Below, one piece after another: positions 53,880-64,000 of a stretch of DNA of 64,000 nt; within the stretch, counting starts at the first letter, position 1; every line of letters starts with the position of its first letter. The notes beneath the pieces were generated by a model that saw only the letters and a program-made list of their open reading frames with translations, ran no database searches and was not told the DNA's origin. The stretch lies in the NCBI GenBank assembly GCA_038030265.1, contig CM075937.1, forward strand, positions 1,922,001 through 1,986,000. Reading direction: 5' to 3'. The DNA comes from Corythucha ciliata (Eukaryota; Arthropoda; Insecta; Hemiptera; Tingidae). A program made the translations under genes and the position numbers.

Positions 53880-55365
53880 GTACTATCCGCGCGCCGAAAG
53901 AATGCTAAAACTAATTATTTGGCTAAGAAAGTTGGCATTTTATGCCCAAAAACCACATGGGCCATGCCCACCAGTCGATTTATTGTCACAGAATCCGTCA
54001 CTTGGTTGAAAACTGGTAATTTTTGCCGCCTAAACTGACCATTCGGCCCAAAAAACGTTCAATGATCGTCAATATGCAACTTGCTGACGCGTCAAAAAGG
54101 TTGAAAAAAAGCGCTAATATTCGTGGTTATAACTGCGAGAAAGCGCTGATTCGTGATCTCGCGATCCAGCTTCCAGACCAAAATTGTGAAAAAAAATCGC
54201 TGATATACTTACGCGCGATGTATGCGGAGGCCATTCTACGGCTACAATGTGTAAATAAACGCAAAAGTGTAGTTTTGGGGCTCAGCCCGTGGCTAAAATT
54301 GAGAAAACACGCTTACTACTTTACATGACAAAAGTAACGTCAATTAGGGTTAAAATTGGGCAAAAATGGCAAATTCTTAACTGAAATCCTATATAAAAAT
54401 TAGTATGTATCGCACAATTCACATATAAAAAAGAGAATAGATGCTAATTCTCTGCAAAAGTATCAGAAACTGCTATTTAACAGCTAAAATTGAGAAAACA
54501 AAAATCCGTAGCTTCTGGGAGCTTCAAGGCTCAAAATAAAAAATAGCGCTAATCCATAGCAAAAAGTAAAGAAAATTGCTAATGCGGGGCTAATACATAT
54601 AAAAAAAAGCGACTAAAATTGAAAAAAATCACTAATTATCGCTGCCAAAATTAAGAAAAATTGTAAATGTTGAACCCTCTCTCTAAAAACTCTCTGAGAA
54701 GAAATGCTAATTCGGGTCTAAAAATGGAAAAAATGGCTAATCTGCGGCTAAAATTGCGGAAATCACCAATTCGTGGCTAAAATTGAGGAAATTCACGAAT
54801 TCACAGACTAGAAGCACTAACGCGCTGCTAAAATTGAGAAAAAGGTGCCAGTTCGCGGCTAAACTTGAAGAAAGTCACCAATTCACGGACAAAACTGTGG
54901 TAAAATTTCCAACTTGAATACTCGTTTTCCAGGCCTCCTGAAGGCAACTTTGTGGCTATAGAAATTGAGAAAAACGGCAAATTCGTGGGGCTATAAAGTT
55001 AAAATACACCGCTGATGCTCGAACTGAGATGAAACGCTGATCTACAGCTAAAAGTAACAAAAAATTGCTAACGCTGTGCTAAAATGTTAAAAAATGCTAA
55101 TTTGAGGCTAAAAATGAAAAAAAAATAGCCAATTTGCAGCTAAAAATGCGAAAAACGCCAATTCGTGGCTAAAATTGAGAAAATTTGCTAATTCACGTGT
55201 TAGAACGGGTAAAATTCAGGAAAATCACTAATTCGTGGCAAAAATTGTGAAAAATTTCAATTTGCATTAAAAAAAAATTGAAAATATGCCAACTCGCGGC
55301 ATCTAAAGGCAACTTTGAGGCTAAAATTGAGAAAAAGCGCTAATTTGTGGGTAGGATTGATGGAT
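53880..55365. repeat. long degenerate minisatellite
   Basis: Dozens of diverged units of about 27-33 bp resembling GCTAATTCGTGGCTAAAATT followed by GAGAAAAA. Reading frames through it are meaningless. Confidence 0.7.
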
Positions 55366-55439
55366 TGCACAATATATTGCGCAAACCATTTTTACTTAAG
55401 GGGCGCATAAACGCACAATATTATTGCGCAAGCCCTAGT

Positions 55440-55735
55440 TTGTGCAATATTTATTGTACGTGTATTGTTCGTGCGAATTATGGGGATCAGCTGCAAGCAC
55501 TCACATAATGAGAATCCAGGTGGCGCAAAGCAGGGTGCTACGGATCATAACAGGAGCAGGCGAGTACATCCGCAACAATACCCAAAACCAAGACTTCGAA
55601 ATCGATTTCACTACTGGCAGTCACCATCAAGTCTCGGTACAAAAACTGCACCAAAAAATGTGATGACCTGAAAATTTGTATCAAGATTTTTGGTAGGACT
55701 AACCTAAGGATTATGCCAGAACTCGACAAGTAATC
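55440..55735 (+). pseudogene. 3' remnant of a Jockey-type LINE
   Basis: Frames around 55465-55663 read YGDQLQA in one frame and IMRIQVAQSRVLRIITGAGEY in another, matching the C-terminal Q-x-x-x-L-R-x-I-T-x-A block seen in the LINE at 48563-49900. Short, frameshifted, no tail. Confidence 0.55.
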
Positions 55736-57239
55736 ATCCCATGGACTTGGGGTTATTTTTCATCGATTCGACACACAAAACTACATAGGACTGGTAAATC
55801 TCTTAACGAGATGAGGTGGCCAACGTCTAGTCTCTCTTAAGAAGATAATGGCCACGCCCTATCGTTGCGATGTGGATTCGTCCTCAAAGAATACATCAAA
55901 AGAAAATTTTCGAGCCAGTTTTGAAGTTGGGCAGATTTTTCCGCTATTCTACCGTGTTCAATTATTATTTCCCGTAGAAATAAAAGTTTACCTTCATGCT
56001 CGGTTGAAAACGTAGCACACGTGATTTCTCGTACCAAACAAGTCGCATGGTTCGAGAAATGAGAAAGACGAGAGCTCTGGGAGTCCAAGACGAGAACAAA
56101 ATGACCATAATTATGATAAGCTGATGAATATTCAAACCGTATTGATTTAACACTGTGGAGACGAAATCGCATCGAGATCGAGACGAGGAAAATGACCCGT
56201 ATGAAGACGGTTTTAATATTACAAACGAGAAAAATCACTTCAAGTTCGAGACGAGAACGGGACGACCCGTGTGTGAAGGGCCTAAGAATTAGCCAAATTA
56301 AGGCACCTCCAAGGCTCGACCATTACATTTTGTGCTCACTCAGAAAAATATGATTTCGATGGTAGAGAGTAACACTAATAACATTCTGTCTACTACCTTG
56401 AGATTAATTGGAAATATCATGCTGGAAAATTCATAATTGCAATCATGTTTCTCTTTGGTTGGGTTATAGCTCCTTTTGAATTTTCAATTTTGACTGAGGC
56501 AATTTAATGAGCTTGACATTGGCTGTGAAAGGAACGTTGTTGTATTTTTACGCTAAACAGACGTTCGTTTCCATAGTGCCACAAGGCAAAGGACCAAGCT
56601 AAACTACTCATAATGATTTGGTTTTTCCTGGCGAATTATGAGGGTTTACCCTCTTCTGAACAGCCATGATCTAGTAAAAATCTCTATCTAATTTGAATAA
56701 GATTGTGGTTACCGAATTCAAATTCAGGGTGGTCGGTTTTGAGTAGCAAAAAAATAGGTTAATAAGTAAGTAAGTTTTATTTTGAAAAAAAAAAACATAA
56801 ATAAATAAAAGGAAAACTCCAATTTACAATAATAATTACATCACCAGCCCTACTAGAAGTTCAAAGAACTTGAGCAATAGGGCCGAGTTGGTTGAAAAGA
56901 CGGTCAGCAGAGCCACAAGAGCTTAAAAAAACAATCTATACAAACCAATTAGGTGAATATACTATACAAATTTAAAAAGAAGGGTAAGTACAAAGTAATA
57001 AGTTACACAAATTAATAACAAAAAATATGTCTTATAGCATCAGCTAGCGAGTGAGGTGTGTGCTGTGCAATGTTCGGACAGTTATTGTAGGAAAAAAAGG
57101 GCTTGATTGTAAGCGTTGCTCCTATAAAATTCAGTATTACATTTTGGGATTCTAATATTCGAAAGGTTGGCAGATCTCAAATGTCCGATGATACTCTTAT
57201 GCTCTTCCTTAATGCCAGACTTGAAAATATGCAAAGACG
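55736..57239. other. unassigned AT-rich stretch
   Basis: No coding or repeat structure I can support. Simple AT tracts near 56780-56830. Confidence 0.3.
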
Positions 57240-57559
57240 ATATAAGCAAAAAAATCTGCTTAACATTCAAGATACCTAATTCTTTGTATACTTTTCCTGT
57301 TGGGTATCGGGGAGGTCTTTTAAATAATACACTAAAAATGGGATTAAAAAATTCTAGTTCGGATAGAAATCCATTGCTGTTATTTGCGAGCCTGAATCAA
57401 CTAAGGCGTCTACAGAGGAATTATTAATGAAAAAAATTGTAATGTACGGGCATTCGTGATTTGTGTCTTGCTCAGTAGTATCGCAATTTTCATCAGTGAG
57501 AAGCCTGGAGTCAACAATGTTGAATACATCTCTTTCGAATGGAAGGGTCTCGCAGTTGT
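57240..57559 (-). pseudogene. protease fragment of a tRNA-Lys-primed gypsy
   Basis: Downstream of the gag on the minus strand, a segment reads ITIFFINNSSVDALVDSGSQ and then ITAM, an aspartic protease D-S-G active site with the usual flanking strands (about 57410-57450). A stop soon follows and no RT is found further left, so the element is truncated here. Confidence 0.6.
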
Positions 57560-59044
57560 CTAGTTTTTTTGATTAGTCATGGTATAGTGTTCACTATCAT
57601 ATTGTACTTCTCCTATATTTTTATCGGATGACGTTACCGGTTCCGAAGTGGGAAAAAATGTTTTTCGCTCGTTTATTTGACGAATAGTTCTACGATTTCG
57701 AGTGTTATATCTATTGCCGGTAAATTCACGCGAATCTGTGTTTTCTTGTTTCATGGGAACTTCGCTGTGTTCAAAAGTATTTCTGCGTTGGAATGGAAAC
57801 GTTTGTTTTGTCGAACCTAGGAGTCTATTTCTGTATAACTCTTTTAAATGATTTGTTAGTTCATCAATACATTTGTAATCTTTAATCACCGTGTGTTGAT
57901 AAATGTCATGCCCAAAATGAGAGGCTAAAGTGCGCAATAAACTAAATTCTGGAATTTTAAGATCTATTTCCTCTAAACGTAATAATATATTGGCGATATA
58001 GAAATCGGGTGAGATATTAAAATTTGGGTTGAATTTTCCATTGTATAACAGTTGTGTAACATAACAGTGGTAAGTGTCACCTAAAAACTCTTGTTTAAAC
58101 TTAAGTTCGAAATCCTCAAAGTCTAAAAAGGAATTTCCATGTCTAAAAAACCAAACCTGAGCCTCTCCTGTAAAATGAGGGGATAAGAAATCTTTGAGGG
58201 AATATTCCCGATAAAATTTATATTTATTTCGAAGGGAATCTAAAAATTGTCTAGGTTTATGTTTACGAAAATTGGTGAATATCAGTGGTGTGGAATGAGG
58301 CGTCTGTTGAAAGTGTGTCTTGTAAAAATTGTCATCGGTCTTCTGTACACGCGTGGGAATATCCAAAACGGAGGCTTCACCTTTTACCGTGATGGTTTCC
58401 ACCGTAGTCATCACTTAATTCATTAGTGGATTGTCTCCCGTATTTTTGAGCTCTTTTTGTCCAGTCAGGTTGTTTAATTTTTCAGATAAAGTTTTTACTT
58501 TATTTTTTAGAACATTATTTTCGAGATATAAATGGTCGAGTTTTGTTTGTAACGGTTTTAAAAAATGGTCAATTTGTGGTAGTTGAATCGATTTCTCCAT
58601 TCGGTTGATTTTTTCAAAAATAGTACATAGTTCTGAATCTACCACGTCTCTAAAATTGTTTAAATCGGAATGTATTAGCTCAACATCAGTTTTTAATTCT
58701 ATATGATCGTCATGTATTTTTTTAATTTCAATCTTGTTGACGTGGTAATGATCCTTCATGTGTCGTTTTAAAAAGTTCAACTCGTCAATAATGGTGTAAG
58801 AATGGGTTTTATAGTCATTTAAAATGGCATGGGACTCTTGTAACATATTTTGAAAGTCCTGGTCATCCAGTCGTGAAGCCATAATTGTGTCAAAACGAGA
58901 GTTAATTTCAGCTTTATGTTCACGGAATCCTTCATTGATGGATTCGAATAAGTTTAAAATTTTACCATAATCGAGGTCAGTTTGAATAGACACGTTCGTG
59001 GTACAGGATGCATTTGGTAAATATTTCTTACTTCTTAATTCCAT
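57560..59044 (-). pseudogene. gypsy gag (about 495 codons) with one in-frame TAA
   Basis: The first 209 codons (59044-58415, MELRSKKYLPNAS) are coiled-coil-like, rich in Leu, Asp and Lys heptads (LYLENNVLKNKVKTLSEKL). A TAA at 58415-58417 follows, and the same frame reopens at once with GTG ATG (MTTVETITVKG). The second part (to 57560) is a retrotransposon Gag domain: PRQFLDSLRNKYKF, LSPHFTGEAQVWFF and FEDFELKFKQEFLGD. No zinc knuckle, but a basic tail (NRYNTRNRRTIRQ). Either a single nonsense mutation, or two adjacent genes with reinitiation at the ATG 4 nt after the stop. Both frames are otherwise clean. Confidence 0.7.
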
Positions 59045-59065
59045 CGTTTTAAAGTCGTATCACGA

Positions 59066-59600
59066 GTTCGGGCGCCAAGATGTATTGATTCCTTATTGAC
59101 AGACCTATCCAAACCAGAAAAGGAAGTTGAAAAAGGACACAATAATATGATTTACAACTGTTAACGAAAATATAATTCCCTTTAATTAGAGGTTGAGGAA
59201 AAACTGAAGTTCTCTGCGGATATCCGATGGTGTTCGAGACCGACGAATGTCGAAGATGTATCCCGCCGACGGTTCGGCAAATCGATGAATCGTCGAAAGG
59301 TCGTGGTGAAACACTTCAGGGAACGAAAGAAAAAGGAGTCGTCGATACGCCGACTGAGATAGCGTTGGCTATTTTCTTTACAACGTCCAAGAAAAACCGG
59401 AATTGAATCACTGTGAGTCGAGATGACGGAACCAGACCCACCAAAAACTTCTTTCTTCCTCCTTTTTTTAGTGCATGTCATTCAAAAATGCACTATTGGT
59501 CTCGCCCTGATGGTCGCACATATGGGTTGTGATACTTTTTTTTCACGTTTCAGAACCCCTAGAACACGAATCCGAGGTCGGTTCGATTTGCTATATATGT
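59066..59600 (-). repeat. primer-binding site (tRNA-Lys) and probable 5' LTR
   Basis: The minus strand reads TGGCGCCCGAAC (59066-59077), the primer site for tRNA-Lys(TTT). The LTR then begins on the plus strand at TGTATTGATT (59081). Its outer end is not fixed. The sequence to about 59600 is non-coding and borders the 2-kb palindrome. Confidence 0.55.
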
Positions 59601-59609
59601 ATACATATA

Positions 59610-61594
59610 CAGGGTGTTCATAAATTACCTCGACAGAGAAAGTATGGTGATAGTACACCTCATTTGTGATCGAAATTGCTATTTGAGGTTTTTTGGAATT
59701 CCTCTTGGTTTTCGAGATATCGTCAATTTCGTGTTATTTTGGTGGCCCTCTGTTTTTTTTCGACAAGTGACTAGTACGGCATCACCAACAGGTGCTAGGC
59801 TAAAAGTAAATAGCTCATTGAAAAGAGCACAAAATTTCCTTCACTATTGGTTCTCTACTCAATAAAATTACACCAAGGCCCTAGCCGCTAGGGCATGAGA
59901 TATCCGAAGGAAACTCGTTATTCGCATTTCTGCCATTTCGTCAAAGGAAAATATTTTTTTGCATTCATAGGGAAAACTTCCTCATGATGTTAGCTTTCCA
60001 ATGACGTACAACAGTTACCAGTTTTCACCATCTAGTGAAGAGGCAGAAGCAATAAACGAGTCCAAAACTGAAAAATAACCCGCAATGAGGACCCTTTGAA
60101 TGAGGTAAAACCAGCTCTGATTACTCGTTTCCAACGGATGAGACATACGGGTTCAAGCGGTCTGCTAAATCTATCGCTAATTTACGTTGGTGAGTTGAAA
60201 TTGGGTGGTGGTGAAGCTTAAAATATCGTTAGAGGATTGGGCTTCATGGACCAGTGGTCACCCTGACCCGCAACCCACGAACGCGAAAATCGAATGCAAA
60301 AATCGGCCCTCCGCACATCTGCATTAGATGCACGTTGCACCTCCAGTCGCCGCCTCTGGATTTCCTCGCACGATTCTGGAGTACGTATGATTCTCAAGCT
60401 CTTCTCCGGGGCTTCTCGGGAAAAAATGCCGCTAGAGGGATCCAAGGACGATGAATAAGAAATAACACTATCCCGTCCTAGCAACCGCATCTTGTGACAT
60501 TTTCACACGGTTTCGTAATACGGCCCCTGGTCGCAACTGGTTGTTGGTAGACCAGCTTTAGATGACCTAGTAAATAAAAATCCATGGGTGGTTGGGGGTC
60601 GGGACAGGACTTTTCGGTGAGCACCTTACTGGTCCATGAAGCCTTGAGCATGAAGATTTACATCGGCGAGTAGTGGATTGTCCTGACAACAAACCACCCT
60701 TGGATTTTTATTTATTAGGTCATCTAAAACTGGTCTACCAAAAACCAGTTGCGACCAGAAAGGAGTTTGAGAATCGTACGTATTCGAGAATCGTGCGAGT
60801 AAATCCAGAGGCGATGACTGGAGGTCCGCATTTAAGCGGAGGGCCAATTTTTGCATTCGACAACAAGGAGAAAACCTAGAATCCCAGAAAAATCCATGGC
60901 GGGTTGGGGGGTCAAGGTGACCACCTTACTGGTCCATGAAGCCCAATCCACTAACGATATTTTAAGCTTCACCACTACCCAATTTCAACTCACCAACGTA
61001 AATTGGAGTTAGATTTAGCTGTCCGCTTGAATCCGTATGTCTCATCCGTTAGGAACCAGTAATCAGAGCTGGATTCACCTCATTCAATGGGTCCTGATTG
61101 CGGGTTATTTTTCAGTTTTGGGCTCGTTTATTGCTTCTACCTCTTCACTAGATGGTGAAAATTGGTAACTATTGTATATTGGAAAGCTAACATCATAAGG
61201 AAGTTTTCCCTATGAATGCAAAAAAATATTTTCCTTTGACGAAATGGAGAAAATCGCTGATGAAAATTGGGCAGAAAGGCGAATAACGAGTTTCCTTCGG
61301 ATATCTCATGCCCTAGCGGCTAGGGCCTTGGTGTAATTTTATTGAGTAGAGGACCAATAGTGAAGGACATTTTGTGCTCTTTTCAATGAGCTATTTACTT
61401 TTAGTCTAGCACCTGTTGGTGATGCCGTACTAGTCACTTGTCGAAAAAAAACAGAGGGTCACCAAAAAAACACGAAATTGACGATATCTCGAAAACCAAG
61501 AGGAATTCCAAAAAACTTCAAATAGTAATTTCGATCACAAATGAGGTGTACTATCACCATACTTTCTCTGTCGAGGTAATTTATGAACACCCTG
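59610..61594. mobile_element. 2-kb palindromic DNA element with TA duplication
   Basis: Starts CAGGGTGTTCATAAATTACC and ends with its complement, flanked by TA (59608-59609, 61595-61596). Inverted arms extend almost to the centre: about 59610-60420 pairs with about 60755-61594, and an inner pair (60530-60597 against 60693-60757) continues it, leaving less than 100 bp unpaired. The arms have diverged by point changes and small gaps. No transposase frame. Its terminus resembles that of the decayed element at 36793. Confidence 0.8.
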
Positions 61595-61631
61595 TATTTA
61601 CATATACATATATTTATATATTTATATGTAT

Positions 61632-62615
61632 TTATGGCCCTTTTTTGTTAGCACGATCACGGTCGCAATTTTTGACTTAGGGCAACTAAATTTGGTCTAA
61701 AAATCAATAGCGTGAATATCTCGGACGAGTTCGTGATCCAGATGAATCGGTCCACGGGAACGGTGTGAAAGAGGGGTTTGAATTAGTTGAAAATTCGCTA
61801 CCGCACGGCTGTTGCTGCAATTGCCCCCAAAATTGACTCGAGTAATGAAAAATGAACGCGCTTTCGTATGAGACCCTTGTGAACCAAATCCGTTGATATG
61901 GCAGGGAGTTCTCGGCGGAGGGGAGCTATTAAATTAACGCTATGCCTTACTGGACCACCCAATTACCAAAAAATTTCATTGACATTGTATTTTGAGCCGT
62001 CTCTTTTATTTTATTTGCCTACAGCCTAATAAATCTTGAGTAAAAAATTCCGAGGTGGGCCAAAAAGGGAGGAACAAAAAAAAATTAAAAAAAAAATGTT
62101 TCGGATTCGAACCCAGGCACTCCGCAATGGTGAAATTGTGACATACCATTTAACCTAATGTAACTGATCTGAAAATTAACGTAATCTGAAAAAAGTTTTG
62201 TTCCGACAGCAGCCTGTCGGGAGAAGTGCATTTCATTCATGCGAAAATCGAGTCAAACCTCATAAGTTAGAACGATATCAATCAATTATGAATGAAATTT
62301 AGGCCGGAATAAAGATTTTAATTGCAAATAACTCCTCTAACAAGAGTCCGCCTTCCCATATCGTATAGGCAACCAAACCGACTCTGTTTCATTTTTCATT
62401 TTCGTCATTTTATTCCCCCTCACTAGGTGCCAAAAAAGGAGCCTGCGGTAAAAAGAAACACGATTTTATGATTTTGACTTTCTATACCACGGCCTAAATG
62501 TCATTCATAATTGATTGATATCGTTCTAACTTATGAGGTTTGACTCGATTGTCGCATGAATGAAATGCACTTCTCCCGACAGGCTGCTGTCGGAACAATT
62601 CTTTTTTTTCTTCTT
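61632..62615. repeat. 0.95-kb dispersed repeat, copy 2
   Basis: Colinear with 47621-48562 in the same orientation. The tRNA-like module (box B GGTTCGAATCC on the minus strand near 62105) and the palindromic end (62190-62600) are both present. The palindrome loops differ more than the arms, and CTTTCTATACCACGGCC in this copy fits the arm that is shortened in copy 1. Confidence 0.75.
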
Positions 62616-62789
62616 CCCGTCTGATCGTTCAATTTATCCCTTTTTCTTCATTATTTTGAAATTGAAGCCGTATGGTTTCATTCATTACAGCCTATCTCTT
62701 TTTGTTTTTGAGTAATTATTTTTCGAGATATTTTTAGGAACATTCGTATTTTGCACCGACACGCCCAAAAACGTAACGTTTTCTCACTA

Positions 62790-63214
62790 CAGTGGAACCT
62801 CGATAACTCGAACCTCACGGGTAAATGAAAAAATTCGAGTTATCGAGAACTTCGACTAACCGGGGTTCGAGTTATCGGGGCCTAGAATAACCAATTTCGA
62901 GTTATAGAGGTCCCAAGTTAGAAGACCTCTTCTGAATCCCCTCTTAGATGTGATAACTTCGAGATATACATAGAGGTGAAGTACTCAAAACTTCGACTTA
63001 TACTTAGAGGTAAAAGGAGGGCTTAAAAGATGTTCTAAAGGAGAATTTTTTGGACCATGAGCCAGAAAATTCGTCTTATCGAGGTTTCAGTTCGACTTAT
63101 AAAGATAAAAATGAAGGCAAATTGGACATTGTAAGGAAAGTCGAGGGGGTCCAATGAAATTCGGTTTATCAAGGAATTCGAGTTACTGAGGTTCGAGTTA
63201 TTGAGGTTCCACTG
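62790..63214. mobile_element. pogo/Tigger-type MITE
   Basis: 425 bp, termini CAGTGGAACCTCGATAACTC and the near complement (GAGTTATTGAGGTTCCACTG), TA on each side (62788-62789, 63215-63216). CAGTGGAACCTC ends are widespread in pogo-type elements. Internal GTTCGAGTTATCG motifs repeat the terminus. It could be mobilised by a transposase like that at 44760-46739, though this is not shown. Confidence 0.75.
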
Positions 63215-63216
63215 TA

Positions 63217-64000
63217 CTTAGTGCGGTACTTTTGAAAATATGATTCTCATTTTCACTCAGTTAAAATATGAATCATATTTTAATCCTTCTTAGGATTATG
63301 AGTCATACTTTAATCCTATATTATATCCTTCTTTTGTTTTTGTTTTTCTCACCAGACTTAAATAAAATAACCTAGGCTCACATCTCTTTAAAACAACAAT
63401 AATTTATCATTAACTAATAAGTATTTATTGTTTTTTTGAATGAAGAGTCTTGAGAAAAATATTGTACTTAACTCGACGAAAGTGAATTTTCCTGCTCGTC
63501 TTTTTTAGCGGGCTCGGCCTCCACCTCGCCAGCCAAACCAAAGACTCGCAGGAAAAACCTCACTTCCTCGTCTAGTTAAGTAAATGTATTTTTTATCCTA
63601 CTCGATGTGAAAACGCGTGCTTTCATGATTCGCAACTGTCATGAAAATACGATTTTCATGTCTAGGCATGAAAATGTTTGCCGAAATTTGTCACCAAGAT
63701 GCGCTTCGGATAGCTATCGCATTTTGTTTCCTAATCTTGCAGGGGTTTTTCTCGTTGCCAGGCAACAAACCTCTCCACACTCTTCCACACCGACCGACTT
63801 TCCCACTCACTGAGGCGTTGTCGTTTGTCTAGATGCACTTTTATTTTGTAATTTTTCAAGTACAGGGGGCTTATTCTCTAACTCCGAAGCAATAGCTTTT
63901 TCGAAGTCATATGTTTATTTCATTGATTTTCTTCAAACAAATGAATGAAATAAACACATGGCTGGCGAAAAAAATATTGCTTGTTGTTAGAGAATAGGCC
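63217..64000. other. window end, no gene established
   Basis: A TTTTTTAG at about 63515 precedes a short open GC-richer stretch to about 63580 that could be an exon, but it has no C2 similarity and no good donor. Inverted motifs TATTCTCTAAC and TTAGAGAATA (about 63874 and 63988) suggest a small element at the edge. Confidence 0.3.

Noticed and set aside
63517..63585. Possible unc-13-4A exon near the window end
   Set aside because: An acceptor-like TTTTTTAG is present and one frame is open, but there is no convincing donor and no C2 similarity.

Overview
This is arthropod nuclear DNA: AT-rich, with spliced genes (clean GT/AG introns, long polypyrimidine acceptors) and a dense load of transposable elements typical of a repeat-rich insect or crustacean genome. 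I cannot place the species more closely from the sequence. Nothing looks bacterial or plasmid-borne.

The one host gene I recognise with confidence runs left to right across most of the window. It is an unc-13-4A/staccato (BAIAP3/Munc13-4 family) gene. Four coding exons are visible (8089-8435, 26710-26869, 27639-27800, 43031-43097). All three junctions are phase-compatible, and the product ends at the start of a C2 domain, so the rest of the gene lies beyond base 64000. Introns 1 (18.3 kb) and 3 (15.2 kb) are large because they are filled with mobile elements. A second possible host gene, with three short exons of a SAM-like arthropod protein, lies at 2311-2910.

Layout. 1-8066: MITEs, a foldback, the SAM-like exons, and gypsy fragments of both strands (4617-5847). 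Intron 1: a decayed Mag-like Ty3/gypsy (9359-18830, +) carries a MITE in its RNase H/integrase junction and an intact Ty3/gypsy (13790-18682, -) in its integrase tail. The intact element's 5' LTR in turn holds a 500-bp MITE. A third, frameshifted Mag-like gypsy (20188-24575, -) follows. Intron 3: a Jockey-type LINE fragment (28235-29085), an ISL2EU-like DNA transposon with convergent YqaJ-nuclease and THAP-DDE genes bounded by inverted repeats (29275-33732), and a multi-exon THAP/P-element-like transposase gene (34687-39834, -) whose central catalytic exons I cannot find. Downstream of exon 4: a 417-bp palindrome with two head-to-head tRNA-Thr(GGT)-like genes, a pogo-type transposase with one nonsense codon, a second LINE, a CsRn1-like gypsy remnant whose middle is replaced by a tandem array, inverted minisatellite arms, a gypsy gag with one in-frame TAA, a 2-kb palindrome, and two copies of a roughly 0.95-kb repeat with a tRNA-like module.

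Functionally the window is one neuronal/secretory-type host gene whose introns serve as a landing zone for at least six transposon classes. Target-site duplications and nesting allow relative dating: the intact gypsy has identical LTRs and is therefore young, yet a MITE has already inserted into it. No clearly undescribed system is present. The most unusual items are the tRNA palindrome, the YqaJ/THAP-DDE element and the nested insertion series.
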